NCBI GenBank assembly: GCA_013398295.1
Contig: VZSF01007912.1
Location: 85,707 to 149,706, forward strand
Length of the DNA: 64,000 nt
Reading direction: 5' to 3'
DNA from: Chionis minor
Taxonomy: Eukaryota; Chordata; Aves; Charadriiformes; Chionididae
Position 1 is the stretch's first letter; each line of letters begins with the position of its first letter. Made by a program: the position numbers and the translations under genes. Of the stretch, positions 40,801-55,800 are shown piece by piece. Below the pieces are notes generated by a model. The model ran no database searches and was not told the DNA's origin. It saw nothing but the letters and a program-made list of their open reading frames with translations.

Positions 40801-43800
40801 AGCATAGGAGATTGTTAGAAGGAAATCTTATTCTGCATTTGGTGTTCTATATTATCAGTTTTATACTACTGGCCATATAAAAACACGACCTCAGAATCCT
40901 CCTCTTGTATCAATACAATATTGTATTCTTGTCATAACATACCCTGCTGTAAGTCAAAGCAACAAAACAGTGCCTAACTTCAGGTGTTTAACTGAAACAC
41001 TGTACATTCTGTGAGCTCACTGGTCAAGAAAACGGTTCTCACACCATTGAAGGTTCTGGCTTCAAAGCAGCATGAAGTAGCTGCAAGCAGCACAATGAAA
41101 ACAACTTCAACTGCTGCTACTGACCCTGAAATATGGCTATGGCTTCTGAAGCACACTGGACATCAGCAAAAGAGAGCTTTGCTTTTATCTATGATTTCCA
41201 GAACAGCAACAAATTGTACTTCTAAACAAAGTCCACCACAGCTTTAGCTATGTGGACTATCAACACCGTGCAATAGTTTACAATGTAAAATTTCAGTATG
41301 ACTAACTGAAGGTCTAACTCTATCTGCAACAACTGTACTGGTAAACAGTATTGTGATGTAACTTCTCTTTTGCTGAATTTCAGTACAAAACATTGGTGGG
41401 GATATGTTAACAACTATGTTCCAATAAAAAAAAATAAAATCATCCAGTACACTAAGAGCCACACTGGTCTGAAAAGTGTATAAGGAAGCAGCATACACTT
41501 ACCTTATCTAGGAAGTTAAGCTCTACCCATATTCTTATTCACACCTTGCTACTTCCAGTCAATTTAAAAACAACTGGCATTTAAATAACACGTTGTGTTT
41601 GCAGATACATAAGGACTGGGATGCATAAGTTAAGGAAGCTAATTACCCCAAAACAGTCTCCACAAACTCCTGCAATGTCTGATGCGTGCCAAGACATACT
41701 AAATAAGGGTGTAAGGGAGGTGGACAAGCAAGCTAACTCCTGGGACAGCACACAATAAAGGTACAAAGTTCACATTAGAATCATCATGTCTTAAGATTAG
41801 GACAGTCCAACAAAGCTCCCCTTCCTTAAGCTTATAAATATTATTTGGCTCATTGGCTTACACTATAGGATTTTCTTTTTTCTTTTTAAAGAATGTACCA
41901 CAGATCCTTCTGTTCTCTCCTAAGCTGGTTGTGGAATACATTCTTGCTGGATAATGAACTTGTAGTAGGAAAAAACCCCAATACCCAAACACCAGGTTTT
42001 CTAAATCTCCCTTAAAGATGATGAAAACTTGTTTATAGGAGAGTATCTAGCAAAATGTCTGCAAAGATGTCCCAAACACAGACTATGTTGATTTGAATAC
42101 GAGCATTGAGAAAAATATATCAACAGCATTCAAAGTCAAACACCAGAATGTTTTAGTTGAAATTCACAGAATAAAAATATCCAATAAATTACAACAAATA
42201 AAAAAAGGCAAGTAATCCTAGGTTCTGCAATAAACAAAGTCAAATATCCAGTTGTTTTATGTTTTATTTAATCTTTATCATTTCCGGGTATGTTTTATAA
42301 TGTATATAATAGATTAGTACAGTAGTACATGGATATAATTTATAAATACATACATTGATATTGATTGTACATGCTCAATTTCTTTTTATTGACAGGGGTG
42401 GGTGCATGATCAAACAGTTTTGGAGACCATTGATCTAGAGCTCTATCTGTATCCATGGAAACAAATTAATTCTGTTTCAGAGGGAGTTTCATGCTGGAAG
42501 ACTAAACACTTTCAGTGGAAATTGCATAGGTTAACTAAAAAACCCCCTAAACCTTATCCGTACATACAAGTTATTCAGAATAATGATGAACTGTTGTAAA
42601 ACTCACAAGAATATCCTTATAGTTACACTTTTGCAAAGAGTAAGTGCCTTTACACAGGGAAATACCAACTTTTAATAGAATTTCAATTGAAGATACAAAG
42701 TTTTGATATTTATCTACACCAGAAGCCATTTCCTTAATGTGCTTAATCAAAAGTCTCCAAGATATAAGTTGCATATAAAATCTGAAAGTCAGAAAACTGC
42801 TTGAGCCCTCATGACCCAAACTGGCAGTACACTGATGCCAAAGACCGTAGTTACCACAGTTGCAAAAATAAACCTTTTACTTGGCTAGACAGTGATATGA
42901 AACACATCTAACATCCTAGATAAGGTTGTCAAAGATGATCTAAACAAGCTGCTGTTCTCTGTTAAGCTTAGGATATACGATCCTGTGGGCTTTGATTTTT
43001 GGCTTCACCAGACGTCCACTCCAAGTTGGATTCTCTTGCTCTTCCATTTGAAGTATCCCATTCAGCTAAGCCAGGGAGAGTTGCTGACTTATGTGGGGAG
43101 TTGGGTTCTCAGTTTTGACAGAATGGCCAGCTATAACAGGTCATATTTTGTATAGGAAATGCATCGTCTCTATGCGGTGGCATCTAAAAAGTGAACGACT
43201 AAAGAACGCGCTAGAGAATTCAAGGACTCACATTAGCAGAGAAATTATATATTGTAGCTATAGCAACAAGCTCCAAATGCTAATTCACATCTTCATATGA
43301 TAAAAGAAAATCTAAGCATAAGGTCAAGATTTGAGCCCCTCTCATAAATAAGGCAGCTCTGGTGAAGGTGTGGCTAATTACATCAACAGAAAGAGACGAA
43401 GTAGTCTCTCAAGCCCTGTACAGGCTGAAGCAGGAAACAGCATAGGAAATAAAGATTCAAAGAAAAGAGCTTTCTATGTAAAGTTTTTTTGAAATTACTG
43501 TGTTTTTGAATAATATTGGCCAAAGACATCATAATGAATGTTGTGAACTTGGGTATCAGCAATCTTATCAGGTGACAATTCTCAATACTGACCTCCGAGA
43601 CAGCAAAGTAATCAATATTTTGGTAGGTTGAAACAAAGACCGTACTAAATACCTGCTACAAGGTTTTCTTTAAAATAGACCATACTCTGCCCAGGCATAC
43701 GGTCAGAACCCACATGAACTGCCAAAGAGAAGTACGATTTTTCTGCAGGAAGAAAATCTTATGTACGTTAGACCAAAAAGTGACAGAAGAATTCTCCCAG

Positions 43801-46800
43801 GAAGTTTTACAGGACTTTTGCTGTCTTCCAGTGTCTAACCATGCAGCAGCAAGATTAATAGCTATCAGGATACTTTGAAGGAGACTTAATTATGTCAGAA
43901 TCAAAGAATCATATCAATTTCAAAATAAAACATACCTTCAGTCAAAGGTCACACCTCTCCTGAAGACTATTTTTCACTTTCTAGAGTGGGCCTACAAATT
44001 CATTAACAATTGTGCAAATGTTTGTGCAAAACCTCAGAAAAGAATTTGCCCTTGCAAAAGGAAAGACCTGATCACCTCTTTAATGACATTTCCAGAAGAA
44101 ATCGAGTTTACTTAGACATTTAAGGCTAAATCTGGCATACACCATACCAGTAATGTTTTTCTTTGCAGACCGAAGACATAGAACACCAACTATGCAATAA
44201 CACTAAAAAAAAAATCTTTCAACACATGGAACTTCAGAACCAGCAGTTAACAGGTACCTGCCCTAATCTCCTCTATTAAAATCTGATTACAGGTAAAGAA
44301 AAGCCTCTCTGCGAATCTCCAATTACTAAACAAGACAGCATGAAAGACGATTTTTATAACATGTTGATTTAATGTCCTACTTAGAAAACTGACATAAATG
44401 GATAACAGCAGAATATTAATTTAGAAGGACTTTAAATATCAGCTTCAGTTGAAAGCTGGCTATCAACTTTTCACTGAATGACAGGAAAATAAAAACTTGA
44501 AGCTCAGTTCTAAATACTTCCAAGAGTTTTCTCTGCTTTTTAAATAACTAATAGTAGAGTTCATTAGAGTGTGCTCTGAATGCAGCTATCACCCACTTTC
44601 TGTAACGGAGCAATTCAACTCATAAAAAGATCTGTTCTAACCAATGCCTTAAGTGAGCACTGTCAAAATGAGTTACACTTGAACTTAACTATTCCACTAC
44701 CCTCTATGACATACATTTTTCTTGTTCTACCTTTTCTTGCCAATATACCTATACAAAAAGCCTGATTGTCTCTCATGCCCTTTTCCAGTTTAACTCCAGT
44801 GAAGCTTGGGCTTTTTTAGCTTAATCCCTGCACATCCCGGGAAAGGGCCTAAGGTCTTCCTCAGTACCCACCCCCAAATTCCACTTTTCATGTTCCCCCT
44901 CTTTGTATCTCAGTTCAGAGAGGAGTTCCCTGACAGTCAAGCTGCCCTCCTGTCAAGCATTCTGGTTGTCCCAGAGTAATCTGGAAGGATCTGCACCTTA
45001 ACAGTTGCCTTGATAAGTTCTGCCAAATTTATTAATTCCTTATTCTTTTGAAGCCCTAGTTAAAAGATGAATCAGATTTCACTGACTTTGTCCCTAATGC
45101 AGACTATGACATCAGCTCATTGAAAATGCTGAATGAACAAGTTTAGTCATAAATTACAAGTTCTAAAGCTCATTATTTTCCAGGCAGATTATTTAACCAC
45201 ACCAAACTGACACTCTCCTTGAACAGCCCCTGCCTCTCCTGTAGGCTCTATCACACAGTCTGTATTGCATGCCTGCCTTGGTACAGCTTGATCTGCTAGC
45301 TCCCTCCTTTCACAGTTCCTGCCTCAAAAGCATCAACACTTAAATTAAGTCAAATGAGCTAAATTAAAGTCACTAGTGCCACTCTAGCATCCCTACAGCG
45401 TACTCCATGCGCTTCAGTCACAGTGGCACACCAACAGAAACCGAATCTGAGCCAGCTATTCAATTGAGTACCGTGGTTTGCCAGTAGTGTTGCTCTAGAA
45501 CATTACTGCCATGCTATTAATGTCACAGCTCACCCATCAGTTTAGCACCAATTTTCTCCAGTGTAGCAGTTACAGCATCACTACTCCTAGTCACAGTTTG
45601 ATCCTTCCCATCCCTGCATCAGAATTAGCAGCTGAATGATGAATCCAACGAGGGAACCAATCAGTCTGAGAATTAACTTCATTTTCTTCTGTCCAGATGA
45701 ATCTGTTCCTTCATCTGATTCACCACTTGGCACCTGAACACACCAGAAATAACTAGCTGGGATCTACACTGCAGCTCTACCACAGGAATCAAAACTCAAA
45801 ACTGTGACCCCATTAAATCCTATTGCATAGGTTAACTGTGTTAGCAGAAAGTATCTGTAATACTGGTGGCATTAAAATGCTCTTTCAGATTTAGAAACGA
45901 CTCCATATCCCCATCTGTACTTAATCCAGTCATGCAGAAATAACTTAATCTCCTCATTTCACGTACTCCTTTCTATCCAGTTTTAATGAAGGAAACCAGA
46001 CGCCATGCAGTCAGATGTCCTCAGAGCGCAGGGAAGCATCCTACAGGAGTTATGCTACTGGGTAATTCCCGTCCCTGTTATTCTGGAAAAAGATGAACTC
46101 ACTGTACGGTCTGTTACATTACCTCAATCTCTTTGCATACAAACAATGTCCATTCTTATAGAGTATTAGAAAACTGACATTTTAAATACAGCAATAACTT
46201 TATTGGTGTTGTCTGAGTGGGAAAGAGGAAGAGTGAAGAATTCTCTTTCTATAAAGAAAAGTTTAAGTCCTATGGATGAAATATTTGGAGTATCTTATTG
46301 CATGATGAAAACACTACTTCCAAACAGTTCATATTTTACTATCTTCCCTGCATGTCTTTGTGCACATTGGTTGTATTTATTTTTAAAAATTCAACAAAGG
46401 GATTAAGTGAGATAGCTCATCAGAAGTATTTCCAATCAATCTCCTTGTACAGATCTATAGCAAAAGATGTTAAGAATTCAACTCACGGAAAAGCAGAAGC
46501 ATCTCAGGTTTTGAGCCCTTCTATTACTCACGCGTCAGAACAATAGGCAAATGTGTGGATGAAAAAAATTTACATATTGTGCCTTTTTGTTTCTTTGTCA
46601 CATCATAGTGCATGGCCTTTATATCAGACAGATCACGTGTAATATCTTTTATGCAGTGTTTGCAACATTCTTCACTTTCAAGCGCATATTGTAACAACAA
46701 CAAAAAAATCCTCCTGGAATTATGCCAGAAGAAACATTTGAAAACAAACAGGGGAAATTCAGTATAGCATCTGCTTTCTATGCTCGTCTTCATGAGCTGT

Positions 46801-49800
46801 CTTTAAAAAAAAAAATCTAGTAGATAGCTAGGTAAGCTTTGATACACTTCCATCACTGCTATTAGATCTAACTAAAAATGTAAAAATCTTTCTTACGTTG
46901 TGATATTCTGAATCCAGAGGCCCCCTCTGATTGAAAACACCACGGTCAGGTGTCCCAATTCAATTTTAACTTTGTAAAATGAAACTGGCAGAAGTAAACG
47001 GTAATTTGTGTGGCTGGACACAATCTGAAGACATATGTTGCCATAAGAGAAACTGTAATGGTATCTACTGAATGAAATCTTTCCTTCTGATCTAACTAAT
47101 TTTTAGTTTTTACACCTAACTAATTGCCTGAAATACTCAGTTTTAAGTGAAACATAGATAATCTGAATTTTGAAATCACCTCATCCATCTCTGGAAAGAC
47201 TTTAAAAAAAACCCCAAAAACCACACACAAAAAAATCCAAAACAAAAACAAAATGCATGTAAGTACTTTGAAGAGAAAAAACACATTTAGCTATCTTTAC
47301 CACTCTACTTGTATTCTCAAAATGTTTGTACTTTAAGTATTTAAGCCAAAGTTCACTGCCTAACCTGTGTTTGTTTCTGTTGTATGTTCACAGACTTTTC
47401 AACTGTTTATGGCTGTCACGTGTCAGCTCTGGGGCTTATCTAATCCAAATTACCTCTCTAGCACTGCAATCTAAACACCTTGACTGAGAATCCTTAAAAA
47501 CAATACAGCAAAAATAACTGACAGCCCCTCCCATTTTCTATGTATTTTTATTCCTCAAGATCAATCATTCTGTAATTTCTAAAACAATATTCTTAAAGTC
47601 ACAATTATAAGTCAAACACAAACTTTTGCCCTTACTCTACTTGCTGTAACAGTAAAAATGCAAGATGATGTTTTTACATAACTAAACCATGGGTCATAAA
47701 CACTAGTGGGTAGTGAGGGAAAACTCAAATACCACACTTCCTGAGACCTGACTAATAATCTAAAAATATAAGGACAGTTTAATTCTACAAGCTTGTAAGA
47801 CTAGTGACTCGTAGAATCACAGACTATTTAAGGCTGAAAGGGAACTCTGGAGGCTATCTAGTCCAACGTCTGCCCAAAGTAGTTCCAATCAGATCAGGCT
47901 GCACAGGACATTGTCCAGCTGAGCTCCATACGCCTCTGAGTACAGAGAATTTCACAAACCCTCTAGGCACAAGCCCTTCCCAGGGCTTGATCATCCTCAC
48001 AGTGAAATATTATTCTCTTTTACCTAACTGGAATTTCTCAGATTCCAACTGGAACTGTTGCCTCTCACATTTTCACTGAGCACCTCTAAGCAAACTTCTT
48101 TATATCCTGCCCTTGGTACAGAAAGTCAACAATAAAGTCTTCCCTTTATCTTCTCTTTTTTCAGGAAAAAAACCCCCAACAATGCAAAAACAAACAAACA
48201 AACAACACTACAATTCTAACAGCATCTCCAGTACGTCCTCAGCAATCCTGATGTCCCCCAAACTCTTGTCTCTGAACATATTCCAGTATGTTAATGTCTT
48301 TCTTGTACTAGGAAGCCCAGAACTAGACACAGTACTCATATGCAGCCTCAGAATTGGTAAGAAAGGAAAAATTTCTCTCAACAGACTGACTGGTTTTTTT
48401 GCTAATAAAGTCCAGTATGCTACTGGCTTTCAATAATGCAAGGGCACACTGCAGACTCATCTGCAGCTTGATGACCACCAGGCTCCTGAAGTCCTTTTCT
48501 AAAAAGCTCCCACCTAGCCAGCTAGTCACCAGCTAGTCCCCAGCTTGTACAGGTGCATCAGTTTACTGCTTTCTACCCTATTGCCCAGACTGGTAAAGAC
48601 ATCCCCTTGTCTAGGTCACCAATAAAAATATTAAGCAATACTACCAATATCAACCCCTGATAGATGTCACTGGTGATCAGGCACCACTTAGAAGTAATGT
48701 TGCCAATCACAACCCTTTGAGTCACAGAATCCTAGAATGGTTAGAGTTGGAAGGGACCTTAAAGACCATCTAGTTCCAGTGCTGCTGCCCTGGGCAGGGA
48801 CCATCTCCCACTAGACCAGATTCCTCAAAGCCACATCCAACCTGGCCTTGAACATTTCCAGGGATAGGGCATCCGCAACTTCTCTGGGCAGTCCAACAGC
48901 CCAGCCAATTTTCCACTAACCTTACAGTCCACTTACCCAGTCCATATACTACAAACTTCGACTGGTTACTCACTGTATCCTTACAGTGTCAAAGGGGTTC
49001 TACTAGGAGGAGGATTTGCTCTATATCCTCCCCACAGACAGAGGCTAATCTGACATACCTGCAGTTCCCCAGATCTTCCTTCTCATTGTTCATGAATATG
49101 ACCGTGATGTTTGCTTCCTCAGATTCATCAGGAACATTTTCCTTTCTTCCTCTGCTTTCCTTTCATCATCAATGCACTCGCCCCTTCTACTGCCCTTGAG
49201 ATTCCTCGCTACTTTCAACTTCAGCTGAACTTTGGCTGTCACACCTCCACCTCTGCACATTTGTACAATGTTTCTACATTCCTTCCAGCCGGCCATTTTG
49301 CTTGCACCTTCTGTGAAACTCTGTTATCAGTTACAGATTCCTCAAAATGTGACCAGTGACAGAAGTTGTATGTTCAAGTTACAGCCTTGAAAAGCACCCT
49401 CTCAACTCAACATTTTTCATGCTGTCATAAGCAAGTCCCAGAACGTAAAGAAAGGCCCCTAGAGCGTCTTAACCTTCTTTACTTTAGACAGGCTGCAGTA
49501 TCATCTCATCTATATTCCATTAACACCAAAAAAAAGGCAATCTGATCTTCCTTCATAGAAACAGAATATTTATAGCTTGCCTCCCCTGAATTATTCTTCT
49601 ACCAATCAGTTGCTTAAGCACAAAACTGGAGCCACAGACACCCCAGTTTTCAATAAGCTTTCTTTAAAGAAGACTTGAGAAGAATTAAAGTTGAACGTTA
49701 AGAGTTCAAACACAAAAAGCAGCTCTTGTTTTTTGTACTGGCAAAAGCAAAAAACCAAATTGAGGTTTACCACTGAAAAATCAAGTGCTACTAACACAGT

Positions 49801-52800
49801 TTTCTGACTATTGAAATTTTCTCACTATTGAAACATTCCTTGGGCCTACATGCAGAGAGCCCAAATTCCTCGTACAAGCTGATGGCGAGGTGCTTTCCTC
49901 CTCCTCAGTCTGTCTTTAGAGTGGTTCCATATGTATTCCATTCTGTAACCCTAGTTCTCACCTTATGACCACCAAAGAGCTGATTCGCATACTGCTAACC
50001 TTAACTCAAAGTTGGATTTGTAGGTTTTCTTTTGTTCCAATACATCTCTTTCTGTGAAGTATGCTGAAGAAATCTGACAGCATTACAGAACACCAGTTCT
50101 TAACAACAGAGCTCACTATATAAAGTATTCAACTGGACTGCACTTTAGGTCTTCAGTTTAACGATCCCCCCACATTCCAGTTTTTTTAAGCGGTGTTGTA
50201 GTTCAACTGAGTTTTTCCCCCCTAGAGAACAGTCTCAGGGTCTAAAAAGCAGCATTGACTTTGAAGAAGTAGTTTTCATTCCTGTCAAGATATAAACTGA
50301 TTTGGCCAACCAAAAACCCACATTAACGCTTTCACAGGTCCTTGGACATCACGGATAGAAACAGCCTTAAAATGAATTCAGTAATTCAAGGTCTAATGGC
50401 TTTTCCTTAAAAACTTACTTCTAGTTTTCAAGTGTTAAAATTAGCACTACTCAAAATACCTTTGACTAGTGGAGACAATAAATTAATCTCTTCTTCCAAG
50501 CTGGTTATACAATTTTCTCTAGAAATTCTGTTATGGTAATGGAAATGGAGCACTAGCCTGAAGCAGTTTCTGCTGGGTAGAGCAGAGAGGTTAAATATCT
50601 GCAGCCATTACTGAAACTGATTCAGTTTTAAATTGCTATAGTAGACATACTCTGACACCAGCTGTCTTAATACAAACCTGAAGACAACTGAACCACTAGT
50701 CTAGTACTTTAGACAAGAAAGTGATTTTTGTAAGCTTCTGGGTATTTCATCATAACCCTAGACTCACATGCCATTTTCACATTCCTGTCCATTTTTATTA
50801 ATTAGAAACAAGAACAATTAAAATGAGCAGCTTGTAACACAAGTCAGTGCAGCATATTATTTAAGCTTTTGTACATTTTTTTCCTGTCAGAGGAAAAAAC
50901 TCTTGATGTATGACGCTTTAGGAACTGCAGAACCAAGAACTGGTCAGAGCAGATGAAGAAGATAAATTCCTCATTTCTACTCAACCTGATGCATTGGAAA
51001 AACTACCCAAACAATGCAGGAGACCTGAGGCAAAGCAACAGTTTTCTATATACTCTGCTCAGCAGGATTACTGAGTCTGAAGTTTTCTTGTCTCTATCTC
51101 CTGATTCAAAAGAAAAATGACTCTGTAGCTGCTGGTCAATATTCAACCTAAGAGCAAGAACACAGTGAAGTAACTAATAACTCAAAGGCTGGGTTAAGTC
51201 CAAAGAGCAGAAAAGGAAGGAAAAAGATTAAGTGTTTCAACTTGTGAATTGTTTATGATTTTGAAGCAGATTTCTACAGTTAAAAATCAGCACTAAGTTC
51301 CTGCCAAAGCTGAGAAATCAACTCATTGTAACTGCAAGTAGGCAGTTTCCCATGGCAACTGCAAAAATTTTGTGCAGGATCCAAGTTTTCATTTAAATCC
51401 CCTATATTTCCAAAAATCACTTACTTTCAGTCCACTAAATAAATTAACATAACCCTGTCTCATTCAGCCTGCTACTGAGAGAGACGGCTACTGCTGCTGT
51501 TGCTCAGTGGTTCAGAAAATTCTGACCATTCCAGTACTTTTCCAGCTGCAGCCAGAGTGCACCACAGTTGTCAGTGAACAAGTGAACAGAAGCAAGTGAC
51601 CTAAATTTATTGTATGGGATAACTACTTTCCACTTAGAGAATTTCAGAAGATCTAGAAGTTCCTTGGTTTTTGTTTAATGGCTGAGAGCAACTGCATTAG
51701 CTGAGCCTTTCTACTGATTATCTTTGTGTTCAGTGAGAGGTATTTCATAAACGCCTTTTTGACACTGCTGGGTTTTTTATCCCCCATCCTCTACATTTCA
51801 TAACCTGGAGCAACAACGAATTTTCTCCCAGCTGTCTTCTTTCTACACTGTACACTTTGGGGAATATTTGGGACAAGCTGTCTTTACACCTTCCTCTTAA
51901 CACATCTTACAAACAGAAATAGCGGAAATGTCCACACGAAATCCTGTAGATGATGATCAAAAACCAAAATCAAGTTAACAGATGTTGAGATGGGAACTTC
52001 TTGAATACAGAAAGTTAAATCTCTGTGGAAGAGGCTGCAGACATCAGTAGCAAGTTTTCATGTTTCGGACACACATTTAGGCTTCGCTATTAGTTTTGCT
52101 TGCCACACCCATCTGAGCTTCAGTATTTAAAAAGCTGAAAAATGATTACTCAAAGAATTTCAGCACAACATTCCTGCGAAAATACCCTCACCGGTTTATT
52201 AGAGGTATCTGTTCTGATGATAGCACAAGTCTCTCCAGCTGGCATTTTGCAGCAAGTTCTACAGCCAGAGCAGAAAGATGTAGATGTCTATGTATGTTTA
52301 AAATGGGTATCTACTTTGCAGTTCTCTGCTTTGATAGAAGCCTCAACTGCTAATGATAACACCAATACTTGGTCTACAAAAGTTAAGAAAATTAATTATG
52401 AACCTGATGCTGGATTTTGCCTGTCTTGATACAGTATTTAAAGTACTCTGAAAAGCTTTTAGAAGCACCCCTACACTTTTGGCTTAAGCCAAAAAAAAGG
52501 TACTTAACAAGTATACTTTTCAGGTTTTGTTAGAGGTAAACAAGTATTTAGCTTATCCACCATAATCAAATACAATCTGAAGTCCTTTGTCTCAGTCAAA
52601 AGAATACTACTCCAGAAACAACAGCTAAATAAACTGAACTACTGAGCCATCTGTGCTTCTGTTGTTGTATCAGCACTTTTAGAGACAAACCAACCCGATA
52701 CTTGAGTTGTTCTGTAGAACAGTAATGAATCTGTTTCCTAGCTACAGCTTCTAGAACTTTGTGCTACAATCCCAGCTTCAGAGATGTGTTAAATACATGC

Positions 52801-55800
52801 ATTACTGAAATCAGTTGTTCCCCTCCTCCCCACAAATCCTAAATCTAAGACTTAAGTGAAAAATGTTGGAAACCACTCACTATTTTCATTAGCCAGTGAT
52901 GAAACACGAATCAAGGGACCAATTTTGCAGCTTCTCTTTGCTCTTATGAATTCCTGTTTAAAAGTTTTGTCCAAAAGCACCCACCTCTTTCTTAGGCAAC
53001 AGCTCACAGTTAATGACAGCAACTAGTTCTGACAGAATAAGCTGTGGCAGACAAAACCATTATTTCTTCTACAAGAGACTCTCTGTCCAGAGCACTACTT
53101 TAATTGATGAATGTTAGTGCACTAAATATTCTAGACCATGAACTGAAACAGCGGATGATCAGACACACTTTCTAAGCTACCTCTGCTTAGAAGAATTGGT
53201 AGAATTTGAAATTAAAGTACTTTAGTTATAGCACCAGGGCTCGTCTATCAGATACAATCGAGGGCACAACCGAAAATAAAACCATGCAACCACTAATTCT
53301 TAAGCAGTCACAGACAGATCTAATGACTGTATAGGTTGACATAAAACTAATGTTCACTCTAAAGACATATATGTTAAGTACCATATCCTTTGAGCAGTGT
53401 CGATTTTCACAGGCAACACTGAGCTGGCCTAAAAGAGTTTTTCCTCCAGAAGCGAATGGCCAGACTCCATGTTTTAACACTGCTGCATTTTGATCCAATT
53501 TGGATGATACCCACTCTAAAGGTATACTAAGCAGAAAATATTCCAGCCCACATGGGTGCCAAATGATTGCTAAACAGCAGATATCAACCATACTTAAACC
53601 AGAAATCAGATAAAGTCTCAGTAATTCAGCAGTGTACCATCAGCAGACTGCCAACAGATGACACTATCAAACCAGAAAAATCTACCTGTTCATCTACAAA
53701 ACACCTGCTCATGTAGTTTCACACAAACTCAAGCTTAACAGATCAAATCATCTAGTCATGGAATTCTGGAAGCAAGTTAAAAGTAAAAATACACTGCACC
53801 ATGCTTTGCTTCCTTGGTGCCACCAAGTTTGTATTGGAATAAAATATTAAGTTTAAGGATAAAGCAATCTGAAGGTTTAGTAATAGAATTCAGGCTATTT
53901 CGATCATTAGCACATTGCTTCAAAAGTTAACTAGCTAAGTAAAGAATAAAAGCTATTACCTTCTAAAGTGCTCTTAGTTGCTAGCTCTGAATTAAAGCAT
54001 TTTCAGTTGCTGTAAGAGCCCCAACATCAACATCTGTATTAAAATCCTCAGTACACACTGTCCAAAGAATGCACAGGAAGTGACTGATTTCCTTCCAGGA
54101 GAACAGTAGGCGCCAGCTATTTGGTTTCAGTTTCAATAGATGCCAGCTTAATATTTTGATTTCTATGCATATTCTACAAACTAACAATAATAAAAAACCC
54201 CACAATAATAAATATGAGTTCTGAAAGGCAAGGTTGTACTCCACAAATATGAGAGGATAAACAGGAAGATGAGTATATCTTCAAAATATTACTACAATAG
54301 TTAAAAAAAATCAAACTGAATTTAAATGTTCTAACTGGGGCTTAGCATCCTAAGCATGACTTCTCTAGAAACTGAACAAAGGATACGTCCAAGGCAAGAT
54401 CAAGTGTTCTGTCAAACCCAAAGCAAGAAGCTTAGCTTCTAAATAAGTTTTCATAAGATTAACAGGCATTATTTTCCTGTGGACTTTGAGTTTAGATTTT
54501 CTTCACACAGCAATGCATAAAAAGATACGAAATATCAAAAGTAGTAATAATGAGTTCCAGAAGTTTTGTGCTTTAACACAGATTTTTGTTAGGATGCTGA
54601 AGCAGTTGATGATTGGAAACATGCAAAAGATGGAAGTAAAAAAATTGATCAGGAAAGCTATTTTTAAATCCATAAAATAAACGCTGCTTTCTAAGCAGTA
54701 TATACTTAAAAAAAACATACACATTAACATTCACAGAATGGCTCTGTAAACCAGTTATATACACTTGGGAGTATTCAGCTTCAACATAATACTGCCATTA
54801 AAACTTACCAATGTTGGTACTGCACTCTTACAATTTAAATAATCCATCTACAAAAGTTACGCTATTTTCTCCAGATTTCACCAGGAATTACTGTTGAAAA
54901 TGCTTTAGTAAATACAGTCTACTAACTTGTCACAAGAACTGAAGGCTGTATTTCATGTTATACTCTAATTAAAGGAACATACTTTGAAAGTAAATGTATT
55001 TACTATTGAGCTACTATCTCCAAGATAAATTTAAGTAATAGATAATTAATAGTTTATTACAGGCCAAATTCAAGTTTAAGCCATGCGAAATATCCATCCC
55101 TTTAACCAAGGAAGAGTTTATACTATTATTAAAGTTATTTACAAGTCAGCAATCCAAGAAATAAAGATCCTCTCAAAAGCCTCACTTGAATACAAAGGAT
55201 CCTGCAAGATTTTTTATACAGGGCATACATAGCAATGCAGATCTCACCTCAATGGAACTCTTTTAACCAGTGTGTTTTGGTTTGGTTTTTTTTTTGTTTT
55301 GGTTGTTTGTTTTTTTTTTTAATATAAGGACTTGAAACCTCCTCTTCTCAATTGCATTAGCCGAATCAAGTACTGAAAGTGTTTTTGAACAACCATAAAA
55401 ACACCTTAAAAACATTTATTGCCTATGGTATTTAGATTCATTGCATCATTAACAAATGGGTTTAGAAGACATATGCTGATGGTAACCGTTCTACGGACAG
55501 CTCTCCATCTTTTGTCTCAAATGGCCTTCCAGCTCATCTTTCCTCCTTGATGCTAATCACTAATTTATAAGTCACAAGTGTGTCAAAAAGCAAGTTCATA
55601 AACTACTGGAGTTTGTGGAAAGAAAGTAATGGGTCATTCAACAATAATTATCAAGACTTCATCTTAGCTTGTAAGAAACTTTGAGGACACAATTCTGCTT
55701 TATAAACTGACTCCATAATTAGATACACTTTAGAACATTCTTTGAACTTTGGCTGGAAGTATGACAGGCAAATCTCCAGAATACCTTTCTAGTGATGTTT

